47,643 nucleotides of DNA from Acidobacteriota bacterium (GTDB lineage: Bacteria; Acidobacteriota; Vicinamibacteria; Vicinamibacterales; UBA8438). The translations under genes were made by a program, and so were the position numbers. The first letter of the stretch is position 1; each line of letters begins with the position of its first letter. This document shows positions 45,427-47,643 of this stretch, piece by piece. Location of the stretch: assembly GCA_011523845.1 (NCBI GenBank), contig WTFV01000155.1:94371-142013 (forward strand), written 5' to 3'. Below the pieces are notes generated by a model that saw nothing but the letters and a program-made list of their open reading frames with translations, did not search any database and was not told the DNA's origin.

Positions 45427-45492
45427 CGGTTGCGCCACGTCATCCTGCGCTTCAACGTCTCCGCCTTCGACGACACTCTCGAGACGCTGCGC
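45427..45492 (+). pseudogene. fragment of a second AAA-ATPase-like (DUF1703) gene
   Basis: Twenty-two codons read RLRHVILRFNVSAFDDTLETLR, almost identical to RSRYVILRFNFSAFDDTLETLR in the intact gene at 36787-38553. Nothing on either side belongs to that family. It is a short recombination or decay remnant. Confidence 0.8.
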
Positions 45493-45498
45493 TTACGA

Positions 45499-45543
45499 CG
45501 CAGAACGACGAGGATCCCCGATCCGTTCGCGCCGCTGCCGGCC
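45499..45543 (+). repeat. short duplicate of an ankyrin-gene segment
   Basis: This 45-bp stretch matches 44787-44832 of the ankyrin gene with a few differences (CGCAGAACGACGA, then GATCCGTTCGCG and CGCTGCCGGC). It directly follows the AAA-ATPase fragment, showing that the gap at 45281-45837 is assembled from pieces of neighbouring genes. Confidence 0.65.
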
Positions 45544-45617
45544 CGACCTGCCCAGAAAAACGCACAAAAAACATGGTAGGTACATGCTATCAACATGAGC
45601 AATTTGAGAGAATCGGC

Positions 45618-45734
45618 ATGGGCCAGTTCCGGTGCCACACGTCAGCCTTGACGTTGGCCTTGGGCCGGTATCGGGTTCGCACCGCGCTGAGCACGCTCGG
45701 CATCGTGCTCGCCGGTGTCGGCGGCGTCGCGTGA
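45618..45734 (+). pseudogene. N-terminal fragment of a MacB/FtsX-type ABC permease
   Basis: Thirty-eight codons from ATG 45618 end in GRYRVRTALSTLGIVLAGVGGVA, the typical first TM helix of MacB_PCD permeases (consensus KLRTALTxLGIVIGVxAVI). A TGA follows immediately. It is the start of a permease whose remainder is missing. The rest of the 557-bp gap shows no other gene; a GGCGTC/GACGCC hairpin sits at the stop. Confidence 0.7.
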
Positions 45735-45837
45735 CGCCTGTTCGGTCTCCGCCGGCGTGACGTTTGTACGGAGCATGAAGTGAATCGCCTCGAACCGCGC
45801 CGCGATGCTCAAGGCGGCACAGGGGGAGACCCAACCA

Positions 45838-46521
45838 ATGTTCCAGAACGTTTTCCTGTCCGCTCTTGTCGTCGGTCTGCTGCTTGCCGGTCCCGTTGCG
45901 GTCAGTGCTCAGCCCGCGCCAAGTGAGGCGGGCGCGCCGCCCGCCACGAACACTGCGCCTGCGGGAACCCGATGGTCGCTTGCGCGCACGCTCATCGGCG
46001 CGGGTGCCGCCGCCTTCGGCGCCTACTGGGCCACCAGCTACAGGGATTGCCGTATCGCCGCAGGCACGGCGCTCAACTCGGCCAGTTTCTCGACCAGATT
46101 GGCCACTCCCATGGCCCTCTCTCCAGAGCCGCTCCATGCGACTGCGTCGCTCCAGTTCGGTAATGCCGCGGATCCGACGGTGAGCCGTGTCGGCGGGCGG
46201 TGTCAGCTCGACTGGTCGTACGAGACCCGGGTCTGGTGGACGGACGACTCCGTGCCCGGCGTTCCGCTCAGCGGCAGCTACCGGCCGCCGGAACAGTGGC
46301 GCAGGTCCCAGCCCGGCCCCGACGGCCTGCCCGCGGAGATGGAGGCCGGTATGCAAGGCAGCCTCCGCGCCGAAGAGTTCATCCCGCCCAATCGATTGTA
46401 TGTGGGGCTCGGGGCCGCGGCTGCCGGCGCCGTTATCCTCGCGTTCTTCGGCCGCACCGCGGTTCCCGAGGTCGTCGTCCGGCCGGACGTCGCACGGCTG
46501 TCCTGGCGCTTCTCCTTCTGA
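45838..46521 (+). CDS. exported protein of unknown function
   Basis: 227 aa. A signal peptide (about residues 1-25, ending VSAQP) is followed by a segment with two weakly hydrophobic stretches (RTLIGAGAAAFGAYWATSY near 50 and a TM-like VGLGAAAAGAVILAFFG near 190). Between them is a beta-rich region with paired cysteines (Cys70 and one in GGRCQLDW). I recognise no family. Start ATG 45838 follows AGGGGGAG. The stop is 8 bp before the metalloprotease start, so they are likely co-transcribed, which suggests a joint exported function. Confidence 0.75.
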   Translation: MFQNVFLSALVVGLLLAGPVAVSAQPAPSEAGAPPATNTAPAGTRWSLARTLIGAGAAAFGAYWATSYRDCRIAAGTALNSASFSTRLATPMALSPEPLHATASLQFGNAADPTVSRVGGRCQLDWSYETRVWWTDDSVPGVPLSGSYRPPEQWRRSQPGPDGLPAEMEAGMQGSLRAEEFIPPNRLYVGLGAAAAGAVILAFFGRTAVPEVVVRPDVARLSWRFSF

Positions 46522-46529
46522 CTGGAGAG

Positions 46530-47643
46530 ATGGCTGTGAGTATTCGTTCCCTTGTCGCCGGCTCTGCGTGCATCGCTGCGCTCGTTCTGCCCGCCGTTGT
46601 CACTGCCCAGGAGACGCAGGGGCGCGTCGATTTCGTCGGCTTCCTGGCGCAGCCGCAGGTTCCGCAGCCGGATCCGGCCGCCGGGAGCGGTCTGTCGGCG
46701 ACGCTCGACCCCGGACTGTTGCGTGTCGTTCTCGACGCCGTCGTCGCGCCCAACCGCGCTACGGCTGCTCGCGTCGTTCTGCCGCTGCCTGGCGGCGCGT
46801 TCATCGATGTCGACTTCGTTCGCTTGGAGCCGACGGGGTTCGGGCAGGTGTTGCACGGGCGGGTCGCCGGCGATGCCGCTTCGGTCGTCACTCTGGCCGT
46901 ACATGGCGACGTTGTCTCCGGGGACATCTACTCATCCCGCGGAGGCTGGTCGATGCACGGCGCCGCAGGCGCGGGTGGTCTCGTCATCTCGCCGCACCGG
47001 CGCGTGGCTCCGCTCCCGGGTGAGACGGATGTGGTCCTCCCCGATGGGGGGTCACGAGCGGATGCCGTGCTGGATGCCCAAGCTTCCGTTGCGGCGCAGT
47101 CGGTGGACGGTTACTGGGTCGACGTGCTCGTGGTCTACACGGACCGGGTAGCGGCCGCCCGCGGGGACCAGGCCGGGGTCCTGGCATTCGTGGACAACTG
47201 GGTCGCGTGGGCGAACGCGGTGTACGCTCGCAGCCGGATCCACACCAGACTTCGGCTCGCGGAGCTGGTTCGTGCGCGGGGTTATCGGGAGGTGGGGACT
47301 TCGGAGGGTGTCATTTCGTGTTTGATAGACGCCTCCGACGGCTGCCTCGATTTCGTTCACCGCGAGCGCGAGCGCCATTCCGCCGACTTGGTTCATCTGG
47401 TCGGGGATTGGGACAACGATAGTGCCTGTGGAAGAGCTACCCTCTTCTGGCCCCTTTCGCCCTGGCCTCCAAATGAGGTTGGCCTTTCGAATCACGACTG
47501 CGGCCCCAATACGTTCCTCCACGAGCTTGGGCACAACATGGGAGCCAACCACGATCGTTACATCGAGGATCTCGATTGGCACCTGGAATCTCATGCATCC
47601 CCTCATTTTGCATGCGTCAGATCACGCCGAAGACCTCTCGATA
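46530..47643 (+). CDS. secreted reprolysin-like zinc metalloprotease, 3' end outside the window
   Basis: About 371 residues are visible. A signal peptide (ending VVTAQ) precedes a beta-rich propeptide-like domain (about 30-195), then the catalytic domain starting VDVLVVYTDRVAAARGD. The zinc site is HELGHNMGANHD (HExxHxxGxxHD), the metzincin signature of the M12B/reprolysin type, encoded at 47520-47555. Bacterial members are secreted endopeptidases. ATG 46530 is the first start, but GTG 46536 has better spacing from GGAGAG. The upstream exported gene is 8 bp away. After the zinc motif the sequence is less family-like, so the last part should be checked for a frameshift. Confidence 0.87.
   Translation, partial: MAVSIRSLVAGSACIAALVLPAVVTAQETQGRVDFVGFLAQPQVPQPDPAAGSGLSATLDPGLLRVVLDAVVAPNRATAARVVLPLPGGAFIDVDFVRLEPTGFGQVLHGRVAGDAASVVTLAVHGDVVSGDIYSSRGGWSMHGAAGAGGLVISPHRRVAPLPGETDVVLPDGGSRADAVLDAQASVAAQSVDGYWVDVLVVYTDRVAAARGDQAGVLAFVDNWVAWANAVYARSRIHTRLRLAELVRARGYREVGTSEGVISCLIDASDGCLDFVHRERERHSADLVHLVGDWDNDSACGRATLFWPLSPWPPNEVGLSNHDCGPNTFLHELGHNMGANHDRYIEDLDWHLESHASPHFACVRSRRRPLD

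Overview
The window is about 47.6 kb of GC-rich DNA (roughly 70% G+C by eye) and looks like an Acidobacteriota genome, probably class Vicinamibacteria or a relative. This is inferred from protein families, not from a marker gene. The families are an ADOP-type duplicated ABC permease, a DUF1592-type/DUF1552 pair, a secreted acidobacterial-type protein of unknown function, a cytochrome c plus TPR fusion, and a TolB-like plus DUF5916 outer-membrane protein. I saw no rRNA, tRNA or CRISPR array. Both edges cut genes: a Sel1-repeat lipoprotein on the left and a zinc metalloprotease on the right.

Layout. 1-4.5 kb: Sel1-repeat lipoprotein translationally coupled to an ADOP permease, then a small lipoprotein (all minus strand). 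4.5-8.6 kb: a LOG/TIGR00725-like Rossmann protein facing a cytochrome c/TPR protein and a class Ic aminotransferase. 8.8-13.4 kb: a biotin cluster, bioB (+) convergent with bioF-bioA-bioD (-). A perfect 338-bp tandem duplication covers the 5' end of bioF. 13.6-18.7 kb: TolB-like/DUF5916 protein, a periplasmic rhodanese whose catalytic-Cys codon is TGA, and a secreted alpha/beta hydrolase. 19.1-20.3 kb: a lower-GC two-gene island with an SDH-type serine protease and a 65-aa protein. 20.4-24.9 kb: class III aminotransferase, thioredoxin-like protein, secreted FAH-family protein, HupE/UreJ-like membrane protein and a transmembrane anchor protein. 25.1-25.9 kb: a Phd/VapC-type toxin-antitoxin pair with an operator palindrome over the antitoxin start. 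26-33.3 kb: secreted unknown protein, small membrane protein, PepD dipeptidase, acyl-CoA synthetase and a large 2OG-Fe(II) oxygenase. 33.3-36.8 kb: a decaying accessory zone with Uma2, an ADOP-permease tail abutting a HEPN fragment, a cupin, a small membrane protein and a frameshifted cyclase. 36.8-45.3 kb: AAA-ATPase/PD-(D/E)XK protein, DUF1592-type cytochrome protein, DUF1552 protein and an ankyrin protein. 45.4-45.8 kb: gene debris. 45.8-47.6 kb: a secreted unknown protein and a reprolysin-like metalloprotease.

The most notable signal is the rhodanese at 16782-17213. Its frame is homologous to the family on both sides of a TGA that replaces the catalytic cysteine of the CxxGGRS loop. A stem-loop with a G-rich apical loop lies 14-37 nt downstream, where a bacterial SECIS is expected. 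This suggests a selenocysteine-containing periplasmic sulfurtransferase. The main alternative is a nonsense mutation. No selA, selB, selC or selD gene is visible in the window.

Other points worth a second look are the bioF duplication, the CTG-started VapC toxin, a dispersed hairpin-bearing repeat after two stop codons, and two recombination scars made of fragments of known families.
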